From Clostridium culturomicium (GTDB lineage: Bacteria > Bacillota > Clostridia > Clostridiales > Clostridiaceae), in contig NZ_CCXK01000015.1 in assembly GCF_000821305.1 (NCBI RefSeq), positions 456,679 through 520,678 of the forward strand: a stretch of DNA of 64,000 nucleotides, read 5' to 3'. The position numbers and the translations under genes are program-made. Positions 53,677 through 62,615 of this stretch are shown piece after piece. Below the pieces are notes generated by a model. The model saw nothing but the letters and a program-made list of their open reading frames with translations, made no database searches and was not told where the DNA came from. The number at the start of each line of letters is the position of its first letter. Position 1 is the stretch's first letter.

Positions 53677-54284
53677 TTTTTTATTCCTTTCTTACATCCT
53701 TACTTTATTATCAACTTATTTAAATTATAAACCAATATAATGAAGCCTCTTATTCTTATTACAAACCTTTTAGTAAATATTCAACAAGCTACTTTCTTTG
53801 TAACTAACTCAAAAATCTTCACTGTCAAATTTCATCTAATCAAATTAACCAACAGTAGAATCCTTTTGAAATACAAACTTAAAGTATCTCTCCTATTATA
53901 TACTAATATCTTTGTTTTTTCATCTTATGGAACATTTTTAGAAAGTATCTCACATCTTACAACAGTTCTTTATATTGAATTTAGTATAACGTAAAAATTC
54001 CTTAAGCATTTACATACTTAAGGAATCTATATTACATATAGGGGGAAGCAATATGTCGACTTTAAATTTATCTTCATAAATTCTTCATCTGCATATTGCT
54101 TTAAGGGTTTATATTTATGATTTACTTGTCATTAATATTGTTTCCACTAAAATCCTAATTATACATGCACTTAATTCATGACAATCATATTATATAAAAT
54201 GATTAATTTATATATTTACATGTAATAAGGATTCAATAAGCTTAATAAACTTAATATAAGTAATATAACGGAAAGGACTGCATT
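53677..54284. other. Non-coding stretch with two paired hairpins
   Basis: About 600 bases without a supported gene. A palindrome with arms ATTCCTTAAG/CTTAAGGAAT (53997-54026) is followed by AGGGGGAAGC and a second inverted repeat AGCAATATG (54047-54055)/CATATTGCT (54092-54100). An 8-codon frame starts at the GGGGGAAGCAATATG but is too short to trust. A small RNA is possible. Confidence 0.4.
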
Positions 54285-54944
54285 ATGGAAATACTAATAT
54301 ATCCTTTTAACTCTATAGATTTTAACTCCAATACTACCATACTCCTGGATGCATCCTTTTTACTTAGTTTAGTATATGATGATGACATTCATCATGCAGA
54401 ATGCATTGAAGTATTTAGGATATTAATAAATAAAAAAACCAAACTATTTATAACAAATATAATATCTGCTGAAGTATTAAATCAAATTATGTATAGGGTT
54501 TTTATGCTTGATATACGTCATAAAATGGATAAAAGAAATCCATTTAACTCTCAAACTAATATAAAGGATATTATATCCTCCTTCAGTAAATATGATAAAA
54601 AAATCATAAAGGATAAGAGAATTGATAAATTAAGAGAGATACCTTATAAAAAATACTTTGACAATATATCTAAAAATACTAAAAAACGTGATCTTCTTAG
54701 CATATATTATAAAACTGCCGTTGCCATGCATAATCAACTTGAAAACACAGTTAAGTACTCCTATGTTGATATTAATAAACAGTGTATGATTAAAACTAAA
54801 GAATTAATGGTTAAGAATATGCTCTCTATAAATGATGCAACCCATTTGGCATCCTGCATATGTAATAACATTGAATACCTTTTAACTTTAGATAGTGACT
54901 TTATTTACGCTGATTGTGATTCTGTAAAAGTATTAAAGATATAA
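54285..54944 (+). CDS. Orphan PIN-domain protein
   Basis: A 219-residue PIN-fold (nuclease) protein. Acidic site residues are Asp22 in ILLDASFLL, Glu63 in SAEVLNQ, Asp184 in INDATHLAS and Asp203/205 in LTLDSDF, so the catalytic set looks complete. Between Glu63 and Asp184 about 120 residues of Lys-rich helix replace the usual 30-40, making it longer than a VapC toxin (about 130). AAAGGA precedes the ATG. No antitoxin-like small gene is next to it. RNA cleavage is inferred from the fold; substrate is unknown. Confidence 0.75.
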   Translation: MEILIYPFNSIDFNSNTTILLDASFLLSLVYDDDIHHAECIEVFRILINKKTKLFITNIISAEVLNQIMYRVFMLDIRHKMDKRNPFNSQTNIKDIISSFSKYDKKIIKDKRIDKLREIPYKKYFDNISKNTKKRDLLSIYYKTAVAMHNQLENTVKYSYVDINKQCMIKTKELMVKNMLSINDATHLASCICNNIEYLLTLDSDFIYADCDSVKVLKI

Positions 54945-55127
54945 CACACTACATTCTCTAGTGATTATACCTTTAATACTTTTAATCATTATATTTAATT
55001 TTTATATTTAATTCTTATTCATTTGTTTTTATTCGTTTGTTTTTTGCACAGTTATTAGTTATCTAACAGACTCTTTAGTTATATTTTTTGTTTTTATTTC
55101 TATCTTCCAATTCAAAGCTTTAATAAA

Positions 55128-55805
55128 CTATTGCTCTGAGGCTGGAATACAAATTTTTTGATCTACCTTAATAACATCAGAATCTCCTATGCTATTATGT
55201 GCTTTTATAGCTTCTACAGCATCCATAACATTCATTGATGTCATATTCTTTTGTGCAATACTAAATAATGTATCTCCTTCTTTTACAACATAACTCTTAT
55301 GACTTGCATGATCTCCTGTTGCAGTAGCACTATCTTTAGAATCATTGCTTTGATTTTCTAATGCTGTTTCATAAGAAATAATTAACTTTTGCCCTTGTGA
55401 AATTACATCATCAGTTAAATTATTTCTTTGTTTTATTGTTTCTACTACCTTTGTTGGATCAGAATTAGGCATATAAGCTTTTGCAATACTAAATAATGTA
55501 TCTGTTTCTTTAACAGTATAGTACCCTTCTTTAATACCTTCACTTACTTTAGAATCTTCTTCCTTTTGTGCTGTTTCTTTTTCATCATCTGTTTTACTTA
55601 CTGTAGTAGTCTCATCATTAGATGTCTCATTAGCTGTTTCTTTATCAGTTTTGTCATTAGTATTAGATCCTGTTTCAATTACGTTTGAATCGTTCTTATT
55701 TGAAGCAGTATTGTCTTTATCTCCAATGTAGCTAACTGCAAGAAATACTACAGCTAATATTGCTATACAGCTTATAATTATTCCTATTTGTTTTTTAAAT
55801 TTCAT
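55128..55805 (-). CDS. Membrane-anchored double LysM protein
   Basis: A protein of about 225 residues with an N-terminal transmembrane or signal segment (IGIIISCIAILAVVFLAVSY), a Thr/Asn/Asp/Glu-rich linker (about 35-95), and two LysM domains (YTVKETDTLFSIAKAYM and YVVKEGDTLFSIAQKNM) binding peptidoglycan. The ATG at 55805 follows AGAGGTG; the frame opens three codons earlier at a GTG inside that site. No enzyme domain is present, so a structural or scaffold role in wall or spore is likely. Confidence 0.85.
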   Translation of the reverse strand: MKFKKQIGIIISCIAILAVVFLAVSYIGDKDNTASNKNDSNVIETGSNTNDKTDKETANETSNDETTTVSKTDDEKETAQKEEDSKVSEGIKEGYYTVKETDTLFSIAKAYMPNSDPTKVVETIKQRNNLTDDVISQGQKLIISYETALENQSNDSKDSATATGDHASHKSYVVKEGDTLFSIAQKNMTSMNVMDAVEAIKAHNSIGDSDVIKVDQKICIPASEQ

Positions 55806-55917
55806 TATTAACACCTCTCATAAAATTAATGAATTATATTTAATTTATGGACCAAAATGGTAAAAATTATACATGTTGGAATGTCAATTTAATATTTTTT
55901 TATATTTTTTTATAAAA

Positions 55918-55950
55918 AAAGAAGATTGCAGTTCAAACTACAATCTTCCT
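55918..55950 (-). terminator. Terminator after the HMA-like gene
   Basis: Arms GGAAGATTGTAGTT and AACTGCAATCTTC with a run of seven T in the minus direction; closes the gin-to-ricT transcript. Confidence 0.85.
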
Positions 55951-55974
55951 AAAAGCTTTTTCTAGGTTTTAAAA

Positions 55975-56178
55975 TTAAATTACCATATATCCTTCATTTT
56001 CTATAGATTCAATTATCTCTTCTATAGATATAAAATTATTATCATAAACTATTTCTGCTTCCTTCTTTGCTTTGTGAATACCACAAGCAATTACACCTTC
56101 ATTAGTAGATATAGCATTCTTAATCCTTGTGACATCTTTTGATGTTATCATATCACAAATTTTTAGAGTACTCTTCAT
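55975..56178 (-). CDS. HMA-like small protein without CxxC
   Basis: A 67-residue protein with the ferredoxin-like alternation of a heavy-metal-associated domain: SKDVTRIKNAISTNEGVIAC, then EIVYDNNFISIEEIIESIEN, ending in EGYMV. The usual metal CxxC is missing; the loop holds only one Cys (CDMITSKD). AGGGGG precedes the ATG, 10 bases after the ricT stop, so it is the last gene of that operon. A role as adaptor rather than metal carrier is inference. Confidence 0.7.
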   Translation of the reverse strand: MKSTLKICDMITSKDVTRIKNAISTNEGVIACGIHKAKKEAEIVYDNNFISIEEIIESIENEGYMVI

Positions 56179-56188
56179 ATCTATCCCC

Positions 56189-57097
56189 CTAATTTTCTTT
56201 AAATAGTTCCTTAATTATCGATGGATCTTCGATTTGTTTTTCTAGTTCTTTTATATCCACATCATTAATAACATCTTCAAAGCTTCCTGATATTAATGTT
56301 AATTCATTAATTCCAACAGCCTTTATATCATCTTCGCCTTCTTTTAATGTTACCTTAACTTTAACAGCTTCTTTAACTACGCTGCTTGAAACAACCTCAC
56401 CCTTTCCATAAGGTGTGTTAACTATAGAACCAACCTTAGGAAGTCTCTTTCTTATGCCTTCGTAAGTTTCTTGTTCATAGTTTAAACAGCACATAAGTCT
56501 TCCGCAAATTCCTGAAATTTTAGTTGGATTTAAAGAAAGGTTTTGTTCCTTAGCCATCTTAATAGAAACTGGAGCAAATTCTCCTAGGAATGTAGAGCAA
56601 CATAAGCTTCTTCCACAAGGGCCAAGACCACCTGTCATTTTTGCTTCATCTCTTACCCCGATTTGTCTTAACTCTATTCTAGTTCTAAAAATTGAGGCTA
56701 AATCCTTTACTAACTCTCTAAAGTCAACCCTTCCATCGGCTGTGAAGTAAAATATAACTTTATTATTATCAAATGTATACTCAACATCTATTAACTTCAT
56801 TCTTAAGTCATGGGCTTTAATTTTCTCTAAGCATATTCTAAGAGCTTCTTCTTCCTTAGACTTATTCTCAATGTTTAAATTTATATCTTCTTCTGTAGCC
56901 TTTCTAATAACATTCTTAAGAGGAGCAACAATTTCTCCCTCCTTAAGCTCTTTTATACCAACTACACATTCTCCAAATTCTATTCCTCTAGCTGTTTCAA
57001 CTATTACAAAGTCACCTTTTTTTATATTTAACTCACCAGGATTGAAATAATATATCTTTCCCGCCTTTTTAAACCTTACCCCTATTACTGTTATCAT
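56189..57097 (-). CDS. ricT: RicT (YaaT), PSP1-domain regulator
   Basis: A 302-residue PSP1-domain protein. It holds the conserved Cys pairs GPCGRSLCCSTFL (about 159-171) and CGRLMCCLNYEQETYE, which bind iron-sulfur clusters in the Bacillus RicA-RicF-RicT complex. That complex aids RNase Y processing and sporulation and competence decisions. AGGAGG precedes the ATG, one base after the holB stop. ricA and ricF are not nearby. Confidence 0.93.
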   Translation of the reverse strand: MITVIGVRFKKAGKIYYFNPGELNIKKGDFVIVETARGIEFGECVVGIKELKEGEIVAPLKNVIRKATEEDINLNIENKSKEEEALRICLEKIKAHDLRMKLIDVEYTFDNNKVIFYFTADGRVDFRELVKDLASIFRTRIELRQIGVRDEAKMTGGLGPCGRSLCCSTFLGEFAPVSIKMAKEQNLSLNPTKISGICGRLMCCLNYEQETYEGIRKRLPKVGSIVNTPYGKGEVVSSSVVKEAVKVKVTLKEGEDDIKAVGINELTLISGSFEDVINDVDIKELEKQIEDPSIIKELFKEN

Positions 57098-57098
57098 T

Positions 57099-58028
57099 TT
57101 AAACCTCCTGCATTCTCAAAACCATTGTTATAAATGCCAATGATGAGTTTACATTATTTTTTAGAGTATTTCGTGTTTCTTCTACAATTCTAATCATATC
57201 ATTTAATTTACTTGATGAAAATATATTAGCCAAATCTTTGATCTCTGAAGTTTTATCACTATTAATTAATAAATCCTCATCTCCAATTTCTTTATATATA
57301 ATAACATCTCTTATCACAGTTATAATTATATCTAGTATGTCATCCTCCATACTTCCATAGGTTGAAAAAAAGCTCTCATAGCTTAGTGAAATTTCACTAT
57401 CAATTTCCTTTGTTCTTTTAATCAACTCACAAATTGTACTTCTTATTAATTCAAAATCTTTATTTTTTATAAGCTTTTCAGCCTGACCTGGTACACCCTT
57501 GCCAAAAGCCTTTGCTAACTTAAGCTCCTCTTCTGATAAATCAGGAAACTTGCTCGTCATAAAATCATTCATTTCCTTATCTGCTAAGGGTCTTAATTTA
57601 TGTATACAGCATCTTGATTTTATAGTATCTAAAATTCCATCAAGCTCCTCACATAATATAAATATATATACATTAGCTGGCGGTTCTTCAATTGTTTTTA
57701 AAAATGCATTTTGAGCTTGAAAAGTTATCTTATCCCCACTATCAATTATTATAACCTTCCTATCGCCTTCAAATGGTTTCTTGTTACACTCTTCTATTAT
57801 TGTTCTAATTGTATTAACACCAATAGAACTCTTTCCCTTATCAAGCGTCCAATGAATAATGTCAACATGATCACGCGGATGATTAAGATTTAGCAACCTA
57901 GCTGAAATCTCATCTGCTAAAATACTTTTTCCTATACCCTTCTCTCCAACAAAAATATGAGCATGAGTAAATTTATTATTTTCTATAGCTTCAATTAAAT
58001 TATTTTTAATCTTTTCATGCCCTATCAT
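57099..58028 (-). CDS. holB: DNA polymerase III delta' subunit
   Basis: A 309-residue clamp-loader subunit. Its AAA+ domain shows HIFVGEKGIGKSILADEI (Walker A region), KVIIIDSGDKITFQAQNAFL and KTIEEPPANVYIFILCE (sensor and SRC-type region). It loads the sliding clamp onto DNA. AGGAGG precedes the ATG. In the operon it stands between darA and ricT, the usual Firmicutes order. Confidence 0.92.
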   Translation of the reverse strand: MIGHEKIKNNLIEAIENNKFTHAHIFVGEKGIGKSILADEISARLLNLNHPRDHVDIIHWTLDKGKSSIGVNTIRTIIEECNKKPFEGDRKVIIIDSGDKITFQAQNAFLKTIEEPPANVYIFILCEELDGILDTIKSRCCIHKLRPLADKEMNDFMTSKFPDLSEEELKLAKAFGKGVPGQAEKLIKNKDFELIRSTICELIKRTKEIDSEISLSYESFFSTYGSMEDDILDIIITVIRDVIIYKEIGDEDLLINSDKTSEIKDLANIFSSSKLNDMIRIVEETRNTLKNNVNSSLAFITMVLRMQEV

Positions 58029-58138
58029 GGCTCTCCTCCTGTGGTTTTTATATAATACGCTTTAGCTTAACTACTTTCTTTTATATGAAAAATGTACAAT
58101 AAGCCAAGCCTATTGTACATCGTATCAGCCTAAGTATA

Positions 58139-58468
58139 TTATACTCTTAAAAACTTATCAACATCAACAACAAATATAGTTGCACCACCTATATTTACTT
58201 CTATTGGATATGGAATATATACTCCTGTAGAACCAGCCACTGGAGAAGGTGATGATACAAGCTGTTTTCTAACCTTACATATTTCCTCAATATAACCTAA
58301 AACAGTATCAACTTTTTCAGCTTCAACACCAATCATTAATGTTGTGTTTCCAGCTTTAAGAAATCCCCCCGTAGTTGCTAGCTTTGTTACCCTTAGCCCA
58401 TTCTCTGTTAAAATGTCAACTAAGTCCATAGCGTCATCGTCTTGTACTATTGCAATTATTAGCTTCAC
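58139..58468 (-). CDS. darA: Cyclic-di-AMP receptor DarA (YaaQ/PstA)
   Basis: A 109-residue PII-like protein. MKLIIAIVQDDDAMDLVDIL and TKLATTGGFLKAGNTTLMIG match the c-di-AMP-binding DarA family, with the long T-loop region around residues 70-90 (SSPSPVAGSTGVYIPYP). It senses c-di-AMP; the downstream partner is not known. The GTG start follows AGGAGGGG. It is 18 bases after tmk. Confidence 0.95.
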   Translation of the reverse strand: MKLIIAIVQDDDAMDLVDILTENGLRVTKLATTGGFLKAGNTTLMIGVEAEKVDTVLGYIEEICKVRKQLVSSPSPVAGSTGVYIPYPIEVNIGGATIFVVDVDKFLRV

Positions 58469-58486
58469 TTAAACCCCTCCTACGTG

Positions 58487-59110
58487 TTATATCTTAACAA
58501 TGGATTCAACCTTACTTATAATTTCCTTATGAATGTTTTCAATAGTGTTGTCTCCATCTATTAATTCTATTTTATCATATATTTCACTAATTTTTGTATA
58601 TCCTTCAAAAACTTTTTTATGAAAATCATCTCCACCATTTTCTAACCTATCTAAAGTTTTTTGATTTCGTTTCCTTTCAATGCCTTTATCATAAGGAATT
58701 GTAATCATAAACACAAAATCTGCTTCTAATCCACTAAGTGCAGCATCATTAATTGACTTTATTTTTTCTACGCCAAGATTTCTTGCAATCCCTTGATACA
58801 CTATAGATGAATAAACAAATCTATCACATAAAACTACTTTTCCTGCAGCTATTGCTGGTTTAATAACTTGGCTTACAAGCTGTGCTCTAGAGGCTGCATA
58901 AAGAAGCGCTTCGCACATATCATCCATTTCTTTATTATCATTATCTAAAATAACCTCTCTTATCTTCTCACTTATTTTAGTTCCGCCAGGCTCCCTTGTT
59001 CTTACTACTTCAATCCCCTTATCTAAAAAATACTTTTCTAATAGTGCTATTTGAGTAGACTTTCCACTACCATCTGGACCTTCTAGTGCAATTAATAATC
59101 CCTTGTTCAT
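58487..59110 (-). CDS. tmk: Thymidylate kinase
   Basis: A 207-residue kinase converting dTMP to dTDP. The P-loop is LIALEGPDGSGKSTQ, followed by the DRX motif in VVLCDRFVYSSIVYQG and the TREPGGT motif. GGAGG precedes the ATG. It lies in the gin-yaaO-tmk-darA-holB-ricT block, as in Bacillus, supplying dTTP near replication genes. Confidence 0.95.
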   Translation of the reverse strand: MNKGLLIALEGPDGSGKSTQIALLEKYFLDKGIEVVRTREPGGTKISEKIREVILDNDNKEMDDMCEALLYAASRAQLVSQVIKPAIAAGKVVLCDRFVYSSIVYQGIARNLGVEKIKSINDAALSGLEADFVFMITIPYDKGIERKRNQKTLDRLENGGDDFHKKVFEGYTKISEIYDKIELIDGDNTIENIHKEIISKVESIVKI

Positions 59111-59154
59111 TTATAAACTCCTCCAATATGTATAATACTATGTACCCTTAAATT

Positions 59155-60603
59155 CTATTTCTTTAATACCGTTATCATTCCCTCTTCAATTCCTAGTAAT
59201 GTAACATGATTTTCTATATAATAATTAATAATTTTACCCACTTCTTGACTGATTAATTCACCAGGCATTACCAGTGGAATTCCTGGTGGATATGGAACAA
59301 TAGCTTGTCCGCATATTTTATCTAAAGCATCCTCCACCATACACCTTTCTTTTTTTAACTCAATAGCTTCCCAAGGCATAACTTTCATCATAGGAATAGG
59401 ACAATCCACCGGAATAGTATGATCGTCCTTAATTAAACTAACATTACATCTCTTTAAAGCTCCATATAGTTTTTCAAAATCATTTCTTGTATGACTTGTT
59501 GCAAATAATAGTATAACGTTCCTATGATCACTCATCTCAGCTTGAATATTTTGTGTTTTTAAATACTCTGATAAAGCATGACCACTATATCCTCTTGGTA
59601 AATTAATTATATACCTTGATTTATCTATTTTCACTCTGCTACAGTAACTTTCCTCATTACTGAATTCTTTATTTATATCCATTTCTCCTATGACATGAAA
59701 AATTCCTATTCTATTTATCTTCTCTCTATACTCATCACTTAACTTTATTAGATTTTCATATGCTTCAGTACCATACTTTTGTAAGTAGTATCTGCTGTAA
59801 TCTAATGATGCCATAAATAAATAAGACGGACTTGTAGTTGAAAATACACTTGTAAAATAATCTACTTTTTCAATTAGCTCCTCACAATTCAAATGCAAAA
59901 ATGATGTCTGAGTAAGACTTGGTAAAGTTTTATGCGCACTATGAACAACCATATCTGCTCCTAAAGAAACAGCATTAACAGGCAATTCTTCTGAAACTCC
60001 AAAATGTGCCCCATGAGCACTATCAATAAGAACCTTCATTTTGTATTCTCTAGCTTTTTCAATTATCTCTTCTAAATCAGAACATAATCCATAATAATTG
60101 GGATATGTAAGTAATATTCCCTTTGCATCCTTATTCTTTTCCATAACAGAAAACAAATGCTCCTTATCAATAGAAAAAGGAGCATCATAACTCTCACTGA
60201 TTTTGTTTCTTATATATATAGGCTTTAACTTTCTTAAAACAATACTATTATATACAGATCTATGACAATTACGCTCTACAATGATTTTATCATGTTCATT
60301 AAACACAGAAAAAATCATTATCATATTTCCTGATGTACTTCCGTTTACTAAAAAGTAAGATTTCTTACTTTGATAATAATTACTTAATTCCTTTTGGGCT
60401 TCCTTAATTATGCCTTCTGGATTATGAAAATTATCCATACCGTCAACTTCTGTAACATCAAAATCAATCATATTGCTCAGAAAAAGCCTTCCTTCGTCTG
60501 TTTGTTCATATGCTTTTCCACATTTATGCCCCGGCATAGCAAAATAACTATTATTCTCCTCTTTATATCTTAATAGTGCATCCACTATTGGTAATCTCGG
60601 CAA
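59155..60603 (-). CDS. Fold-type I Orn/Lys/Arg decarboxylase (YaaO-like)
   Basis: A 482-residue PLP-dependent amino-acid decarboxylase. The PLP Lys is in VVHSAHKTLPSLTQTSFLHL, with the substrate-pocket motif KVLIDSAHGAHFG upstream. The TTG start overlaps the end of gin by 19 bases and follows GGAG. Its neighbour position and length match YaaO. Whether the substrate is Arg, Lys or Orn is not resolved by sequence; it may make polyamines such as agmatine or cadaverine. Confidence 0.88.
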   Translation of the reverse strand: MPRLPIVDALLRYKEENNSYFAMPGHKCGKAYEQTDEGRLFLSNMIDFDVTEVDGMDNFHNPEGIIKEAQKELSNYYQSKKSYFLVNGSTSGNMIMIFSVFNEHDKIIVERNCHRSVYNSIVLRKLKPIYIRNKISESYDAPFSIDKEHLFSVMEKNKDAKGILLTYPNYYGLCSDLEEIIEKAREYKMKVLIDSAHGAHFGVSEELPVNAVSLGADMVVHSAHKTLPSLTQTSFLHLNCEELIEKVDYFTSVFSTTSPSYLFMASLDYSRYYLQKYGTEAYENLIKLSDEYREKINRIGIFHVIGEMDINKEFSNEESYCSRVKIDKSRYIINLPRGYSGHALSEYLKTQNIQAEMSDHRNVILLFATSHTRNDFEKLYGALKRCNVSLIKDDHTIPVDCPIPMMKVMPWEAIELKKERCMVEDALDKICGQAIVPYPPGIPLVMPGELISQEVGKIINYYIENHVTLLGIEEGMITVLKK

Positions 60604-60791
60604 TTCTCATTCACTCCTCTTGGTATAAGTCGTACTAAATTTTTCTTTATACAGTTTTTATAGAAATCATAGAAATCTGTTTCTTCATCTATTATCAATA
60701 GCCTTTTCTCACAGCTTTCACAAATTCCTTTTCCATATACAATTATACCATCATTTAGAGGCTTTCTACATATAATACACGTCCTACACAT
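60585..60791 (-). CDS. gin: Sigma-G inhibitor Gin (CsfB)
   Basis: A protein of about 68 residues with two CxxC zinc motifs, CIIC and CESC, typical of Gin, which binds zinc and holds sigma-G (and sigma-E) inactive until late in sporulation. GAGGGGG precedes the ATG at 60791; the frame opens five codons earlier at TTG within that site. The end overlaps the decarboxylase start. Location upstream of yaaO-tmk matches Bacillus csfB. Confidence 0.88.
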   Translation of the reverse strand: MCRTCIICRKPLNDGIIVYGKGICESCEKRLLIIDEETDFYDFYKNCIKKNLVRLIPRGVNENCRDYQ

Positions 60792-61077
60792 ACTTATCCC
60801 CCTCAAAATTTATCATTTGGCTTTTAGCTATTAAAAACTTTTATTAAAATAAAATTTAACTAAATTTTATTTAACTAGAACCATCTAAATTTTCGCCTCT
60901 TATACTATATTTTATTCAATTGAAGGGCTTTTTTTATGTTGTCCCAAAAATTTATTTCACTCTATAATTATATACAATTCTCCAATAAGCCTATAAATCA
61001 TAATTTTTATGGATATACTAATGTAGTAAATCATCGAAATCTATATTTATATAAATAAACATTAAGGAGGGTTTTCT

Positions 61078-62229
61078 TTGAAACAAAACATCCTAAGCTT
61101 TTTATGCACCATAAAAGAGGATATTTTCTCTTTAAATAAATACTTATATGATATTAGCGAAAATTGTTTTAATGAATATAAATCTTGCGAATATATAACT
61201 AACTTATTAAGAAAATATAATTTTAAAGTCGAAAGTAACTTTCAAAATATCTCAACATCATTTAAAGCTCAAATAGGAACTGGCCATCCTGAAGTATGCT
61301 TTATCTGCAAATATAGTACAGGAGATGAATCTGGTCACGTATTTGGTAATAATGCTAATGCTGCTATGAGTATAGGTGCTGCAATAGGCTTAAGTCATGT
61401 AATTGATAAAGTTGGAGGCTCGATAATTATAATTGGCTGTCCTGGTAAATATTCAAATGGTGCTGAAATTATAATGACAAGAGAAAAAGTATTTGAGGAA
61501 ACAGATGTTATTTTTGCTCCTCATGCTGATAATGTAACTTGTTTAAATAATATTTCATTATCTTCAATTCCTATGGAGTTAGCTTACTCAAACTTGTGGT
61601 TAGAAAATGGAAAAGCAAATCTATCTTCACTGGATGTATGTCTTCAGAATGTACATTTTATAAATCAGCTTATCCAAGATACATGCAATCACTGCTTTAT
61701 GGATCATTTACAACTAATATGTGATAATGCATTAAATGAATATCCATCATCAGCAAAAGTAAGATTTGAAATTAAAACTAAAAATTATTGTATTGGAGAA
61801 AAAATTGAATCTAATGTTCGAAAATATATTAAATGTATTGAAGAGGTCATGAATATCGATTGTAAATTATCCTTACTTGAACTTCCTTGTAAAGAACTAA
61901 TAGATAATCATGTAATAAACAAATTATTTGAATCTAATCTTAAGGAGTGTGGATTGATAAACATAACATCTGGTAAAATGATGCTTTATCCAGTTGGTAT
62001 CGGAACAGTAAGCCATACTACAGCGACTATTTATCCATCAATTAACATAGTAAGTGATTCTTCTATTAAGTGTCCTTCTTTAGAATTTAAAGAAGCAACT
62101 ATATCAGAATTCTCAAAAGAAAACATATGGAAAGCTATAGAAGCATTAGCTATTACAGGCTTAGATCTAATCGAACGCAAAGATTTAATATGTGAAAGTA
62201 CTTCTGAACTTTATAAAAGTATCAAATAA
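61078..62229 (+). CDS. M20-type amidohydrolase homolog with lost metal site
   Basis: A 383-residue protein with the fold of the M20 (AbgB-type) peptidase/amidohydrolase family. GHVFGNNANAAMSIGAAIGL (86-105) stands where active relatives have GHxCGHN, and IIIIGCPGKYSNG (116-128) where they have GTPAEE; thus the metal-binding His and catalytic Glu are replaced by Asn and Lys/Tyr. The rest of the fold, including the C-terminal segment with HTTATIYPSINI, is preserved. It starts with TTG after AAGGAGG. It is likely a pseudoenzyme. It lies next to the rRNA operon, convergent with it. Confidence 0.72.
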   Translation: MKQNILSFLCTIKEDIFSLNKYLYDISENCFNEYKSCEYITNLLRKYNFKVESNFQNISTSFKAQIGTGHPEVCFICKYSTGDESGHVFGNNANAAMSIGAAIGLSHVIDKVGGSIIIIGCPGKYSNGAEIIMTREKVFEETDVIFAPHADNVTCLNNISLSSIPMELAYSNLWLENGKANLSSLDVCLQNVHFINQLIQDTCNHCFMDHLQLICDNALNEYPSSAKVRFEIKTKNYCIGEKIESNVRKYIKCIEEVMNIDCKLSLLELPCKELIDNHVINKLFESNLKECGLINITSGKMMLYPVGIGTVSHTTATIYPSINIVSDSSIKCPSLEFKEATISEFSKENIWKAIEALAITGLDLIERKDLICESTSELYKSIK

Positions 62230-62231
62230 AA

Positions 62232-62268
62232 AGAAAAAGACCTTGTAAATTACTTTACAAGGTCTTTT
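62232..62268. terminator. Terminator of rRNA-tRNA operon and M20-like gene
   Basis: Arms AAAAAGACCTTGTAAA and TTTACAAGGTCTTTTT; a bidirectional terminator adjoining the CCA end of tRNA-Cys. Confidence 0.9.
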
Positions 62269-62343
62269 TGGAGGCGCCACCCAGATTTGAACTGGGGAAT
62301 AAAGGCTTTGCAGGCCTCTGCCTTACCACTTGGCTATGGCGCC
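62269..62343 (-). tRNA. tRNA-Cys (GCA)
   Basis: A 75-base cloverleaf on the minus strand. Acceptor GGCGCC pairs with GGCGCC before the encoded TCCA; the anticodon loop is CTGCAAA (anticodon GCA) and the T-arm GTTCAAATC. It is the last RNA of the rRNA operon. Confidence 0.97.
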
Positions 62344-62347
62344 AAAC

Positions 62348-62423
<76 letters not shown>

Positions 62424-62431
62424 ACACCTGA

Positions 62432-62548
62432 CCTGGCAACCACCTACCCTCCCACACAGCTTCCCGTGCAGTACTATCGGCCTCCTAATGCTTAACCTTC
62501 GTGTTCGGTATGGGAACGGGTGTATCCATTAAGAGCATCATCACCAGA
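62432..62548 (-). rRNA. 5S ribosomal RNA
   Basis: A 117-base gene on the minus strand with the Firmicutes 5S core CCCATACCGAACACGAAGGT and a 3' end GGTTGCCAGGT complementary to the start TCTGG. It stands between 23S rRNA and tRNA-Phe. Ends are set by comparison and may be off by a base or two. Confidence 0.95.
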
Positions 62549-62615
62549 TTATCTTGGTTATAAGAGAAATATTCTCTCAAAATTACACAGTGAACATTGT
62601 TTCGTCAATTTATTA

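Noticed and set aside
53740..53994. An 84-residue plus-strand frame in a non-coding stretch
   Set aside because: No Shine-Dalgarno before the ATG, composition matches AT-rich intergenic DNA, and no recognisable domain.
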